38,400 nt of DNA from Oscillospiraceae bacterium (GTDB taxonomy: Bacteria; Bacillota; Clostridia; Oscillospirales; Ruminococcaceae): contig WRLK01000013.1 of the NCBI GenBank assembly GCA_009777635.1, positions 22,315-60,714 on the forward strand. Direction: 5' to 3'. Shown here one piece after another: positions 1 to 7,260 of the stretch. The notes under the pieces were generated by a model, which did no database searches, was not told the origin of the DNA, and was given only the letters and a program-made list of their open reading frames with translations. A program made the translations under genes and the position numbers. Positions within the stretch are counted from its first letter, which is position 1. The number at the start of each line of letters is the position of its first letter.

Positions 1-2
1 AT

Positions 3-191
3 AAAAGAGAGCGCATTGCGGCGATAGGCGATTATTACAACGACCTCGAAATGCTGGAATACGCGGGGGTCGGCGCAACTGTGGAGGAGGCCCTCGATGA
101 AATCAAAGGGGCTTGCGATTTTGTGGCAGGCAAATGTGAGGATGGCGCGGTAGCCGATTTTATTGAATATCTTGAAAGCATGTGTGAATAA
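3..191 (+). CDS. HAD-superfamily hydrolase (Cof type), C-terminal fragment
   Basis: The gene runs in from outside the window; only the last 62 codons are visible. The fragment carries the HAD motif IV (GDYYNDLEML) followed by an EYAGVGATVEEALDEIK stretch. That is the typical end of Cof/HAD-IIB phosphatases, where the two acidic residues hold the catalytic magnesium. These enzymes dephosphorylate small sugar phosphates or flavin/PLP-type metabolites in the cytoplasm; the substrate cannot be told from this fragment. It ends in TAA and is followed closely by a strong hairpin shared with the convergent rpiB gene. Confidence 0.8.
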   Translation, partial: KRERIAAIGDYYNDLEMLEYAGVGATVEEALDEIKGACDFVAGKCEDGAVADFIEYLESMCE

Positions 192-216
192 ATGGGAACA
201 CGCCCTAGGGCAATAA

Positions 217-252
217 CATGCGGCATCCGGGAATTGAACCGGATGCCGCATG
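217..252. terminator. Bidirectional hairpin terminator between HAD gene and rpiB
   Basis: A perfect 14-bp stem (CATGCGGCATCCGG pairing with its complement) closes an 8-nt loop and is followed on the plus strand by TTTATTTAT. It lies between two convergent genes, so it can end both transcripts. The U-rich tail is better for the plus strand. Confidence 0.75.
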
Positions 253-291
253 TTTATTTATGTTCATTTTATCTGACAATTATATTACCGC

Positions 292-741
292 CTACACGCA
301 ATTCCGCCGTTCGATGTCCATAATCAAATCAACGCGTTTTTTGTGGCGGCCGCCCTCGAAGGTGGCGTCAAGCCACGCGTCAACAATCATTTTTGCCATC
401 TCCGGGCCTATGACGCGCGCCCCGAACGCAAGCATGTTGCTGTCGTTGTGCCGCCTTGAAAGCATCGCGGAATACGGTTCGCTGCAAACGACGCAGCGTA
501 TGCCGCGATGCTTGTTCGCGGCAATGGACATGCCAATCCCCGTGCCGCATATGGCAATACCCAAATCAGCTTTACCCGACGTCACCGCAAGCGCGATCTT
601 TTCGCAGTAGACCGCATAGTCGCTCGATTCAGAGGAATCTGTGCCGACGTTTATGACCTCATGCCCCTTATTTTCAAGATGCGCTTTGATTTCGCGCTTC
701 ATATCAAGGGCGGTATGGTCGTTTCCGATTGCAATTTTCAT
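292..741 (-). CDS. rpiB: Ribose-5-phosphate isomerase B
   Basis: A 149-residue protein of the RpiB/LacA/LacB family, which interconverts ribose-5-phosphate and ribulose-5-phosphate in the pentose phosphate pathway. Visible marks are the N-terminal MKIAIGNDHTALDMK, the CGTGIGMSIAANK loop with the catalytic cysteine, and the CSEPYSAMLSRRHNDSNML segment with the phosphate-binding arginines and histidine. The length is normal for RpiB. The ATG is preceded by AAGGAG, and a good sigma-A-type promoter lies about 30 bp upstream. LacA/B or allose-6-phosphate isomerases share the fold, but no galactose or allose genes are nearby, so RpiB is the simplest call. Confidence 0.92.
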   Translation of the reverse strand: MKIAIGNDHTALDMKREIKAHLENKGHEVINVGTDSSESSDYAVYCEKIALAVTSGKADLGIAICGTGIGMSIAANKHRGIRCVVCSEPYSAMLSRRHNDSNMLAFGARVIGPEMAKMIVDAWLDATFEGGRHKKRVDLIMDIERRNCV

Positions 742-768
742 AGTATTCTCCTTATAAATATTACTTCA

Positions 769-797
769 TTATTACCATGTCCAGTTTGATTTGTCAA
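769..797 (-). promoter_or_regulatory. Sigma-A-like promoter of rpiB
   Basis: On the minus strand TTGACA is separated by exactly 17 bp from TAATAA. The -35 matches consensus fully and the -10 matches four of six. It reads directly into rpiB. Confidence 0.65.
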
Positions 798-899
798 GGA
801 TATAGTCACCCTAAAAATTCCCAAAAAGAATAATGCATTACCTGCCGCCGTAGGGACAATACTTATGTGTAGAAGTATTAAAACAGCGGAGGGAACTTT

Positions 900-1670
900 G
901 TGATTAATAAGGTGGAAATTTGCGGGGTAAATACATCAAAACTCAAAGTTCTCAAAGAAAGTGAAAAGCTTGAGCTGCTAAAGCGGGTGCGTGAAAATAA
1001 AGATGAAGATGCAAGGGCGCAGCTTGTAAACGGCAACCTGCGGCTTGTTTTAAGCGTCGTGCAGAAATTTACAAACCGCGGCGAAAACCTTGACGATTTG
1101 TTCCAGGTCGGATGCATCGGGCTTATTAAGTCTATCGATAATTTCGACACCGAGCATAATGTGCGTTTTTCAACGTATGCAGTTCCGATGATACTTGGAG
1201 AAATCAGGCGGTATTTGCGCGACAACAACAGCATCAGGGTGTCGAGAAGCCTGCGTGATACGGCGTATAAGGCCATGCAGGTCAAGGAAAAGCTGGTGGG
1301 CGAGAACATGAAAGAGCCCACGATCGACGCGATTGCAAAGGAAATGGAAATCCCGAAATCAGAAGTGGTGATGGCGCTTGAAGCCATTGTGGAGCCTGTA
1401 TCACTTTACGAGCCCGCTTATTCCGACGGAGGGGACACGATCTTTGTAATGGATCAGGTAGGCGATAAAACAGGAGACAAGGACTGGCTTGACGAGCTAT
1501 CCTTGAAAGAAGCCATCAATAACCTGTGCGAGAGGGAAAAACGGATTTTATCCCTGAGGTTTTTCGTGGGCAAGACACAGGTGGAAGTGGCGAAAGAAGT
1601 AGGTATATCACAAGCACAGGTTTCAAGGCTTGAAAAATCGGCGCTGAGCCGTATAAAGAAACAGATATAG
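900..1670 (+). CDS. sigG: RNA polymerase sporulation sigma factor SigG
   Basis: A 256-residue sigma-70-family protein. The N-terminus NKVEICGVNTSKL is the diagnostic SigG signature. Next come region 2 (LVNGNLRLVLSVVQKF, DDLFQVGCIGLIKSIDNFD, FSTYAVPMILGEIRRYLRDN), region 3, and the region 4 helix-turn-helix (KTQVEVAKEVGISQAQVSRLEKSAL). SigG directs late gene expression in the forespore during endospore formation, so the host probably sporulates. The start is a GTG with GGAGGG six bases upstream. In Bacillus sigG follows spoIIGA-sigE; here it stands alone between a divergent rpiB and its own terminator. No clear sigma-F promoter could be picked out upstream. Confidence 0.95.
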   Translation: MINKVEICGVNTSKLKVLKESEKLELLKRVRENKDEDARAQLVNGNLRLVLSVVQKFTNRGENLDDLFQVGCIGLIKSIDNFDTEHNVRFSTYAVPMILGEIRRYLRDNNSIRVSRSLRDTAYKAMQVKEKLVGENMKEPTIDAIAKEMEIPKSEVVMALEAIVEPVSLYEPAYSDGGDTIFVMDQVGDKTGDKDWLDELSLKEAINNLCEREKRILSLRFFVGKTQVEVAKEVGISQAQVSRLEKSALSRIKKQI

Positions 1671-1673
1671 AAG

Positions 1674-1709
1674 AACGTCCCGGAATAAAAAGCCGGGACG
1701 TTTTATTTA
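1674..1709 (+). terminator. Intrinsic terminator of sigG
   Basis: A 10-bp GC-rich stem (AACGTCCCGG / CCGGGACGTT) with a 9-nt A-rich loop is followed by TTATTTAT, beginning three bases after the sigG stop codon. Confidence 0.85.
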
Positions 1710-1717
1710 TACCAAGC

Positions 1718-1745
1718 AAAAACCCCTGGCAATTCATTTGCCGGG
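1718..1745 (-). terminator. Probable intrinsic terminator of the sortase gene
   Basis: Read on the minus strand, an 8-position stem with one C-A mismatch closes a 5-nt loop and is followed by a run of five T. It lies about 10 bp past the sortase stop codon. It is weaker than the neighbouring sigG terminator. Confidence 0.5.
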
Positions 1746-1754
1746 AACAGATTT

Positions 1755-2621
1755 TTACTTGGAATTCGTAATACTTGCCCGATACGACTCGAGAATCCTT
1801 AAAAACTCAGGGTCGTCGCGGATAATCGTTGGCTGGCTGTGTACAGGCATTATGTTTTTGTTAAGCTTAATGCTTGCCTTTTCCTTTCTGGGGGACTCGC
1901 CGTCTACCAGCTTTGCCATAATCACAAAGCGGTACTTGTTCGGCACATTGACGGAAAGCCTTCCAACCCCCGGAACGTCATAGGTGCACGTCGATAAAGT
2001 AAGGACTTTATCCGTTTTATTAACGGGTATGCCGTAATTATAAAGCGACGAGGCAAAGGCGACTTGTATAACGCTTGCAAAGCGCCCCCATGACAAATCC
2101 GGGATGATATAAGGCAGGTCGGTAGTTGTATAATATACCGCGAATATTTCAAAGGCCATATCTTTATCTTCGGTCGAGAAAAAGATATAAGGATGGTCTT
2201 TTGCAAAATTTGGGTCCTGAAAGCGCTTTAACTGGTGGAAAAGGTTCCCGTGCGGATCTTCGTCCCAAGTATGCCCGTATATGGTCGTGTTACGGCTAAG
2301 CTCACCGCCGCGGATTAGGGAACACCGTCTGTCTGCGGCAAAAATACCGTCTCTGTCGGGCCTGCCGAAAAAGTCATGCGTAAGATAAAACGCATTGTTG
2401 TTCGGCGGGTTTTGCGCGACCACATCGCTTATATTAGTGCCGGGGACATTAAGCCAGCCCACAGCATCGGTGTTGTGTTTATAGTATTCCGTTACATGCC
2501 GCCGAAAACGCGGCGTTATTTCTTTAACCTTACCGGCTTGCTCTGCAAAAGCATTAAAGCATAGTGCTGCTGCAACGAACACCAAAACGGCAACCTTAAA
2601 AAGCCTGTTTGCAGCGTTCAA
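1755..2621 (-). CDS. srtB: Class B sortase
   Basis: A secreted cysteine transpeptidase that would attach surface proteins to peptidoglycan. From the chosen TTG start the protein has 288 residues. Residues 5-26 are a hydrophobic signal anchor, followed by the sortase B fold with the catalytic histidine in TIYGHTWD (H117), cysteine in LSTCTYD (C212) and arginine in NKYRFV (R231). An upstream TTG at 2642 would add seven residues, but a candidate TATAAA -10 box at 2652-2657 would put the transcript start almost on that codon; the 2621 TTG has GGTGA just upstream. No protein with a sorting signal (NPxTN or LPxTG plus hydrophobic tail) is encoded in the window, so the substrate is unknown. It converges on sigG. 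Confidence 0.85.
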   Translation of the reverse strand: MNAANRLFKVAVLVFVAAALCFNAFAEQAGKVKEITPRFRRHVTEYYKHNTDAVGWLNVPGTNISDVVAQNPPNNNAFYLTHDFFGRPDRDGIFAADRRCSLIRGGELSRNTTIYGHTWDEDPHGNLFHQLKRFQDPNFAKDHPYIFFSTEDKDMAFEIFAVYYTTTDLPYIIPDLSWGRFASVIQVAFASSLYNYGIPVNKTDKVLTLSTCTYDVPGVGRLSVNVPNKYRFVIMAKLVDGESPRKEKASIKLNKNIMPVHSQPTIIRDDPEFLRILESYRASITNSK

Positions 2622-2651
2622 ACATTCACCAGCTTCCTTCAAAAATATGCC

Positions 2652-2679
2652 TTTATATCATATAATATTTTTTTCTCAA
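2652..2679 (-). promoter_or_regulatory. Candidate promoter of the sortase gene
   Basis: On the minus strand TTGAGA and TATAAA are spaced by 16 bp. The region is very AT-rich, so a chance match is possible. It supports the downstream start codon for the sortase. Confidence 0.4.
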
Positions 2680-2753
2680 TGTAAAGCCATCTTTCTCCAT
2701 TTATTATGAATAAATTTTAACATTTTAAAAACCCCTGTATCAAAAAACCGAAA

Positions 2754-2789
2754 TAATGACGATAAAGGATATAACCTTTATCGTCATTA
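2754..2789. terminator. Strong hairpin, probable terminator of the PPOX-like gene
   Basis: A perfect 15-bp stem (TAATGACGATAAAGG and its complement) with a 6-nt ATATAA loop. On the minus strand it is followed by a T-rich stretch (TTTCGGTTTTTTG), as expected for the gene that ends about 40 bp upstream on that strand. Confidence 0.7.
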
Positions 2790-2827
2790 CTTTTCTTCAA
2801 AGGAGGAAATAGCTGCCGTTCCGCGGA

Positions 2828-3262
2828 TTATAAAGCGCCTTTCGCCTCTTCATATCCGACAAAAAGGCTATAGCGTTCCGCGGTAAAACGCAAAACACAA
2901 TATTCCGGATCATCAGGGCCGCTCCATTGGCCCTCCATAGCCGGAAACCACATATCTTTTTTTGTATCGGGGTCGGTTAACACTTCAACCGTACCCACAA
3001 GGGTTATATTGTATTCGCTGGAGTTTATGCATACGCCGGCGCGGTTACATTTGTTAATCCGCTTTACTGAATCTCTGCCAAGCGAAGTGTTAAATGTAAG
3101 CCATTTGATACCGTCTGCTTTTGCTATTGTCAATGTAGAAGCGGTGGGGTAACCATTTTCATCAATGAGGGCAAGAACGGCATACCCCTCCATGCCGCCG
3201 CCAATATAGCCTGTTTTTGCGCTTATAATTTCCTTCGCCTTTGCAATAATTTCCTGATTCAT
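2828..3262 (-). CDS. Pyridoxamine 5'-phosphate oxidase-like (PPOX) protein
   Basis: A 144-residue member of the flavin-binding split-barrel superfamily related to PPOX and 'general stress protein 26'. Visible features are an N-terminal helix (MNQEIIAKAKEIISAK), barrel strands YAVLALIDENGYPTASTLT and IKWLTFNTSLGRDSVKRI, and the C-terminal PEYCVLRFTAERYSLFVGYEE. Such small proteins bind FMN, F420 or haem and act on unknown substrates. The ATG has GAAAGG ten bases upstream; earlier in-frame codons overlap the probable promoter and were not used. A second family member lies at 31539-31961 and shares the DPxYCVLRFTA motif. True PdxH activity is not implied. Confidence 0.8.
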   Translation of the reverse strand: MNQEIIAKAKEIISAKTGYIGGGMEGYAVLALIDENGYPTASTLTIAKADGIKWLTFNTSLGRDSVKRINKCNRAGVCINSSEYNITLVGTVEVLTDPDTKKDMWFPAMEGQWSGPDDPEYCVLRFTAERYSLFVGYEEAKGAL

Positions 3263-3283
3263 TTTTAAGCAACCTTTCTTTTT

Positions 3284-3312
3284 TCTATATCGTATCACAA
3301 CAACCACGACAA
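3284..3312 (-). promoter_or_regulatory. Candidate promoter of the PPOX-like gene
   Basis: On the minus strand TTGTCG and TATAGA are separated by 17 bp, ending about 22 bp before the start codon. The boxes match consensus moderately. Confidence 0.4.
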
Positions 3313-3367
3313 TAGTATGTCTTGTTTTACTTTTTTAAAAAAGCCTAAGGGGTGTCGGCGCCTTATG

Positions 3368-3562
3368 CAGGGCAACAGCATTTACTTTTTGCTGAGCGTG
3401 AATCACAGCAAATGGGCTGAAAAACCACCCCGGCACTTCGTGCCACCCCTCCAAGGAGGGGAATTTCGTTCCGTTTTATCCCCATTCCCCTCCTCGGAGG
3501 GGTGGCGTCCGCAGACGGCGGGGTGGTTCTGCCTAAATAAAAAAGTAAATGCTGTTGCCCTG
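3368..3562. mobile_element. MITE-like palindromic element (195 bp)
   Basis: Perfect 23-bp terminal inverted repeats (3368-3390 and 3540-3562; outer end CAGGGCAACAGCATTTAC) enclose a second, nested inverted repeat. AACCACCCCG on the left pairs with CGGGGTGGTT on the right, and the 22-bp arms starting CCACCCCTCCAAGGAGGGG near 3440 and ending near 3512 pair with one mismatch. There is no transposase, and the open frames across it are by-products of the palindrome. The structure fits a non-autonomous MITE or a folded repeat. No target-site duplication was evident. It fills most of the gap between the PPOX-like gene and the FHA operon. Confidence 0.75.
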
Positions 3563-3591
3563 GCAAATTTTTAAAGCTATTGAAAAAAGCA

Positions 3592-3618
3592 TTGACATAT
3601 ATTATAATACTATATTAT
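3592..3618 (+). promoter_or_regulatory. Candidate promoter of the FHA signalling operon
   Basis: A perfect TTGACA is followed by an AT-rich stretch. TATTAT begins after a 15-bp spacer; at 17 bp spacing the hexamer is TTATGC, so the exact -10 is uncertain. It lies about 115 bp upstream of the first FHA gene and just after the MITE-like element. Confidence 0.5.
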
Positions 3619-3733
3619 GCAAATTTCAGTGTAATGAAATGATGTGTCTTTATATACCGGCGCACAGCCATGCGGGGTTTTGCCGGCTTTTGCCATAATG
3701 CCGCAAAACATGATTCTTAAAGGAGGAAATCCA

Positions 3734-4288
3734 ATGGAAATGAAACAATGCGCTCAGGGAGGCCATTATTACGACGCGTCTATCCATCCAAGCTGCCCGT
3801 ATTGCAACAGCTCGAATATCGGGAAGACAATGCCGCTTGACATGGGGCGCACCATGCCGCTGTCGCCGTCCGCGGACAACCGCGGCGTACCCCAGGGAGG
3901 AACCGGCAGCGACGGGAAAACAGTGGCGCTCGTTAAGGAGGCTTTGGGGATTGATCCCGTCGTGGGCTGGCTGATTTGCGTGGAGGGCGAGGAAAAAGGA
4001 CGCGATTATCGCATCCACAGCGATAATAACTATATTGGACGCGATAAAAAGATGGACATCTGCATAGGCGGCGACGATACAATCTCGCGCGAAAACCATG
4101 CCGTCATAAGCTATGATACGAAAGAGAAGCTTTTCTATTTCACGCCCGGGGACGGCCGGAGCATTGTACGGCTCAACGATAAAGGGGTTTTTTCCACTAC
4201 GGTAATCCATACATATGACGTCGTGCTAATCGGGAAAACAAAACTTATTTTCATGCCGTTGTGCGGGGAGAAATTTGATTGGGCGTGA
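3734..4288 (+). CDS. Zinc-ribbon FHA-domain protein
   Basis: A 184-residue cytoplasmic protein, first gene of the signalling operon. The N-terminus has C6, H11, C21 and C24 in a CAQGGHYYD...CPYC arrangement that looks like a small zinc-binding knuckle, as seen in other Firmicute FHA proteins. After a Gly/Pro/Thr-rich linker with TMPLDMGRTMPLS (possible phospho-threonine sites) comes an FHA domain at about residues 78-178, with NYIGRD (G102-R103) and TISRENHAV (S118, H122) forming the phosphothreonine pocket. FHA domains bind pThr peptides, so it probably docks a substrate of the kinase encoded downstream. The ATG has a textbook AAAGGAGG eight bases upstream. Confidence 0.88.
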   Translation: MEMKQCAQGGHYYDASIHPSCPYCNSSNIGKTMPLDMGRTMPLSPSADNRGVPQGGTGSDGKTVALVKEALGIDPVVGWLICVEGEEKGRDYRIHSDNNYIGRDKKMDICIGGDDTISRENHAVISYDTKEKLFYFTPGDGRSIVRLNDKGVFSTTVIHTYDVVLIGKTKLIFMPLCGEKFDWA

Positions 4289-4292
4289 GAAA

Positions 4293-5087
4293 ATGTTTTT
4301 TCTAAAAAAAAGGAAAAACATAGCAGACAGCGCACCGGTGCTGATTGGCAACATGCATCATATCGGGGCGCGTGAAAGCCAGCAGGACAGCTTCGCCATA
4401 TCCGATGTTTCAAACATGGAGCTGTTAAGGCGCAAAGGAGTGTTCGGCGTTGTGGCCGACGGCATGGGGGGTCTTGCGGATGGTGGCGAGGTAAGCGGAA
4501 TTGTGGCGCGCGCAATGCTGCAATACTTCATTGAAACCGATACCTCAGGCCGGCCGGAGCTGGATTTGCTCAATATGCTGTACCTGGCAAACGATAACGT
4601 GAACCGGTTTCTTGACGGGCGCGAACAGGGCGGCTCTACGGTAGTCGCGACAATCCTTTGCGATGGGAAAATGTATTGGGTGGCCGTCGGGGACAGCCGC
4701 ATCTGTCTTCTAAGGGGCGGCGCGCTGATACAGCTGAACCGCGAGCATGTATACGCGGTGGAGCTTTATGAAAAAGCCGCAACGGGAGAAATCACATGGG
4801 AAGACGCCGCGACCAGTCCGGAACAGGGCGCGCTCACCAGTTACCTCGGCATGGGGAATCTTGAAAAGGTCGACCGCAATATAATGCCGGTGCAGTTGGT
4901 TAGCGGCGACCGGATACTGCTGATGTCCGACGGCGTATTCGGCGTTCTCACAAATGACGAAATATTGGAATCCATGATGACGGAGCCACACAGAAGCGCC
5001 GGCGTTTTGCAGGAAAAAGTACTCGAAAAGCAAAACCCGAACCAGGATAACCTAACCGCGGTAATTTTAGAATATAGAGGTATTTAG
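4293..5087 (+). CDS. PP2C-family Ser/Thr protein phosphatase (first copy)
   Basis: A cytoplasmic metal-dependent phosphatase of 264 residues. Motifs include D32 in QQDSF, the metal-binding DGMGG (56-60), GGSTVVATIL (113-122), VGDSRICLL (132-140), MSDGVFGVL (211-219) and the final metal ligand in QDNLTAV (251-257). All core PP2C aspartates are present, so it should be active; its job would be to reverse phosphorylation by the kinase of this operon. The start could also be a TTG at 4275 (GGGGAG upstream), which would overlap the preceding gene by 14 bp; the ATG leaves a 4-bp gap. Its last codons recur as a decayed remnant at 9912-9983. Confidence 0.9.
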   Translation: MFFLKKRKNIADSAPVLIGNMHHIGARESQQDSFAISDVSNMELLRRKGVFGVVADGMGGLADGGEVSGIVARAMLQYFIETDTSGRPELDLLNMLYLANDNVNRFLDGREQGGSTVVATILCDGKMYWVAVGDSRICLLRGGALIQLNREHVYAVELYEKAATGEITWEDAATSPEQGALTSYLGMGNLEKVDRNIMPVQLVSGDRILLMSDGVFGVLTNDEILESMMTEPHRSAGVLQEKVLEKQNPNQDNLTAVILEYRGI

Positions 5088-5101
5088 CCACGAAAAAGGT
5101 T

Positions 5102-6496
5102 TTGGACAAAACAATAAGCCTGCTGACGGCCGTTATTGTTTTAGCAGGCGTATTTACTCTTTCGTTTTCGTCAAGCCGTGCGGCGGACGAGGCAAGGAAC
5201 GGCGTCCTGCGAGTTGTGGTTTACAGAAACGGCGTCCCGGCCGGTACCGGCGCCGCCTTTGTTATCGCGCAGACAGGCTGGGGTACATATCTTATTACAA
5301 ACAGGCATATAGTTGAAAACGATCTAAACGGGGTTTATGTTTTACCGCAAGACCCTGCTGCCGCAAGGGTAAAATGCGACGTCACCCTTTTAACGGAAGA
5401 AACGGACGAAGGTTATGTGTTTGACGAAAGGCTTGATCTGGCAATCCTAAGGGCAGGGCCGGGGCTTGAGGATTACAAAGCCCTGCCGCTTGCTCCGCCC
5501 GACACGGTGAAAGTAGGCGACAGCGTCCACTCTCTGGGGTTTACGGGAACCGTGGACGACACGCATGACACGGGCATATCGATTCCGTCCGCAATAGAGG
5601 ACGTCGCCGTAACCGGCGGGGTTATAAGCGCGGTTCACGCTGATGCAAACAGCTCCACATGCTTTCAAAACGATACTTTTTCATTTTCGCTTTACGGGGT
5701 TCCCGGCGGCCCCCTTTTAAACGAGGGCGGAGCGGTCGTCGGGGTGAATATCGGAAGCGGCCCGGGGATTGGTACAAGTTACGCGATTTGCACGGATTAT
5801 ATCATCCGGGCGTGCAACGTATTCGGCGTTCCCTTTACGGTAGATTCCAATCCGGCAAGCCCGGAGCCCGAGCCCGAGCCGGAGCCTGAACCGGCGGCGT
5901 CTCCCTCTCCGGCGCCTGAGCCTGAGCCTGAACCGGAACCGGAGATGGAAGCCGTGACTGAATCAGACCCTGAGCCGGAGCCTGAACATGAATCCGGTTT
6001 TAAAATCAACTACTGGTGGATATTAGGGGCGGCTATTGGAGCGGGCGCTGTCTGCCTGATTATGATCATGAAGCGCAAACCGGCTACCGTTCCCGCGAAA
6101 GCTATGGCCCCTCCGGCGCCGGTTCCCGCGATGGCGCCAACTCCAATTCCCGCTACACAGCCGCTGCATACGCCGGTGGCGCAGGGCGCCGGGGCGAGCC
6201 TGATTTGCACAAAGGGCCGCTTTGCCGGTACGGCGTTCCCGATAAACGGAAGCCTGTCAATCGGGCGCGACCCGTTGCGCTGTCAGATTGTTTTCCCGAA
6301 TGATACGAAAGGCATCAGCTCCCTGCACTGCGAGGTAAGGTGGCAGGCAGGCGGCGTTATGCTGACCGACAGAGGCTCTTCATACGGCACTTTTCTGACA
6401 GGCGGGCCAAGGCTTAATCCGGGCGAAAGCGTATCGCTTAAAAGCGGGGACGGCTTTTATCTTGCGGACCGTGAAAACATTTTTGAAATTGAGTGA
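5102..6496 (+). CDS. Trypsin-like pseudoprotease / TM / FHA receptor
   Basis: A 464-residue predicted membrane protein. Residues 5-22 form a signal anchor, and about 32-247 a chymotrypsin/HtrA-like protease fold. About 252-296 is a Pro-Glu repeat stalk, about 303-323 a transmembrane helix, and about 366-463 a cytoplasmic FHA domain (SIGRDP, SSLHCEV). H69 (TNRHIV) and D112 (RLDLAIL) match the triad, but the serine motif reads YGVPGGPL: P201 stands where GxSGGP needs serine. The ectodomain is therefore probably non-catalytic and may only bind ligand or peptide. The start is a TTG with a nearby AAAAAGG; no better in-frame codon lies before the upstream stop. Its sister at 9986 keeps the full triad and has a nearly identical FHA domain. 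Confidence 0.88.
   Translation: MDKTISLLTAVIVLAGVFTLSFSSSRAADEARNGVLRVVVYRNGVPAGTGAAFVIAQTGWGTYLITNRHIVENDLNGVYVLPQDPAAARVKCDVTLLTEETDEGYVFDERLDLAILRAGPGLEDYKALPLAPPDTVKVGDSVHSLGFTGTVDDTHDTGISIPSAIEDVAVTGGVISAVHADANSSTCFQNDTFSFSLYGVPGGPLLNEGGAVVGVNIGSGPGIGTSYAICTDYIIRACNVFGVPFTVDSNPASPEPEPEPEPEPAASPSPAPEPEPEPEPEMEAVTESDPEPEPEHESGFKINYWWILGAAIGAGAVCLIMIMKRKPATVPAKAMAPPAPVPAMAPTPIPATQPLHTPVAQGAGASLICTKGRFAGTAFPINGSLSIGRDPLRCQIVFPNDTKGISSLHCEVRWQAGGVMLTDRGSSYGTFLTGGPRLNPGESVSLKSGDGFYLADRENIFEIE
5861..5989 (+). repeat. Pro-Glu codon repeat (extracellular stalk)
   Basis: Tandem GAG/GAA-CCC/CCG/CCT codons give PEPEPEP tracts broken by AASPSPA and a short acidic stretch. It separates the protease-like domain from the membrane helix and probably forms a stiff stalk spanning part of the wall. 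Such repeats are prone to length change. Confidence 0.8.
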
Positions 6497-6501
6497 TTGA
6501 T

Positions 6502-7224
6502 ATGCAGATAGCGGCAGCCTCCTGTTCTTTTCAAGGCGGCAGAAAATATAACGAGGATTGCGTCATGTTAAATAACCGGGACGGGATATGCGCCGCTGTG
6601 GTCGCGGACGGCCTGGGAGGGCATGGCGGAGGGCAGATTGCGTCGCAAATTGTCGCCGGGCATATTGCCTCGTCATTTATGCTGAACCCGCGGATTGATA
6701 CCGGGCATATCCGGATGCTTTTTGAGCAGGCCAACAAAAAAGTGGTGGAATCCCAGATGCCCGGGCAAAAAATGAAAAGCACCGGCGCCGCCTTGTTTAT
6801 CCATAACGGCGCGGCCTTATGGGGTCATGCCGGAGACACAAGGCTATACCATTTCAGGAACGGGGCGCTTGCCTGTCAAACCATGGACCACAGCGTTTCA
6901 CAGATGGCTGTGTTGTCCGGTGAGATAACGCAAGACCAAATCCGGAACCATGACGACCGCAATATGGTATTAAAAGCGTTCGGAAGCGCAGAGCGCTTCA
7001 GCGCGGAAATCGCCCCCATATGCGTATTAACGCATGCGTTCCACGCATTCCTGTTATGTACGGACGGTTTTTGGGAGTACGTTTTGGAAAATGAGATGGA
7101 ATCCGAGCTTGCAAAAGCAGCTTCGCCCGATAACTGGCTGCAATTTATGATCAGGATACTTGAGAGACGCGCTCCGAAAGGCAATGACAATTATTCGGCG
7201 GCGGCGGTGTTTGTGAATATTTAG
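6502..7224 (+). CDS. PP2C-family Ser/Thr protein phosphatase (second copy)
   Basis: A compact 240-residue PP2C phosphatase. Motifs are GGRKYNEDCVML (N17-E18-D19, the classical RxxNED), VADGLGGHGGG (34-44), STGAALF, GHAGDTRLYHF, LCTDGFWEYV and NDNYSAAAVF. All metal ligands of the core family are visible. It differs clearly from the first phosphatase, so the two may serve different partners. A GTG at 6493 overlaps the stop of the previous gene and is an alternative start; the ATG was chosen because GTGAT lies just upstream. Close linkage with the FHA receptor and kinase suggests one transcript. Confidence 0.9.
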   Translation: MQIAAASCSFQGGRKYNEDCVMLNNRDGICAAVVADGLGGHGGGQIASQIVAGHIASSFMLNPRIDTGHIRMLFEQANKKVVESQMPGQKMKSTGAALFIHNGAALWGHAGDTRLYHFRNGALACQTMDHSVSQMAVLSGEITQDQIRNHDDRNMVLKAFGSAERFSAEIAPICVLTHAFHAFLLCTDGFWEYVLENEMESELAKAASPDNWLQFMIRILERRAPKGNDNYSAAAVFVNI

Positions 7225-7260
7225 GAGCGGCGTATCAATCTGTTACTGGAGGTTATACTC

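Noticed and set aside
835-862. Possible sigma-F promoter upstream of sigG (GCATT, then GGGACAATA)
   Set aside because: The -10 half fits the consensus poorly at either spacing, so it was not listed as a feature.
3317-3574. Short open frames on both strands across the MITE-like element
   Set aside because: They are created by the palindromic repeat; no start signals or family resemblance.
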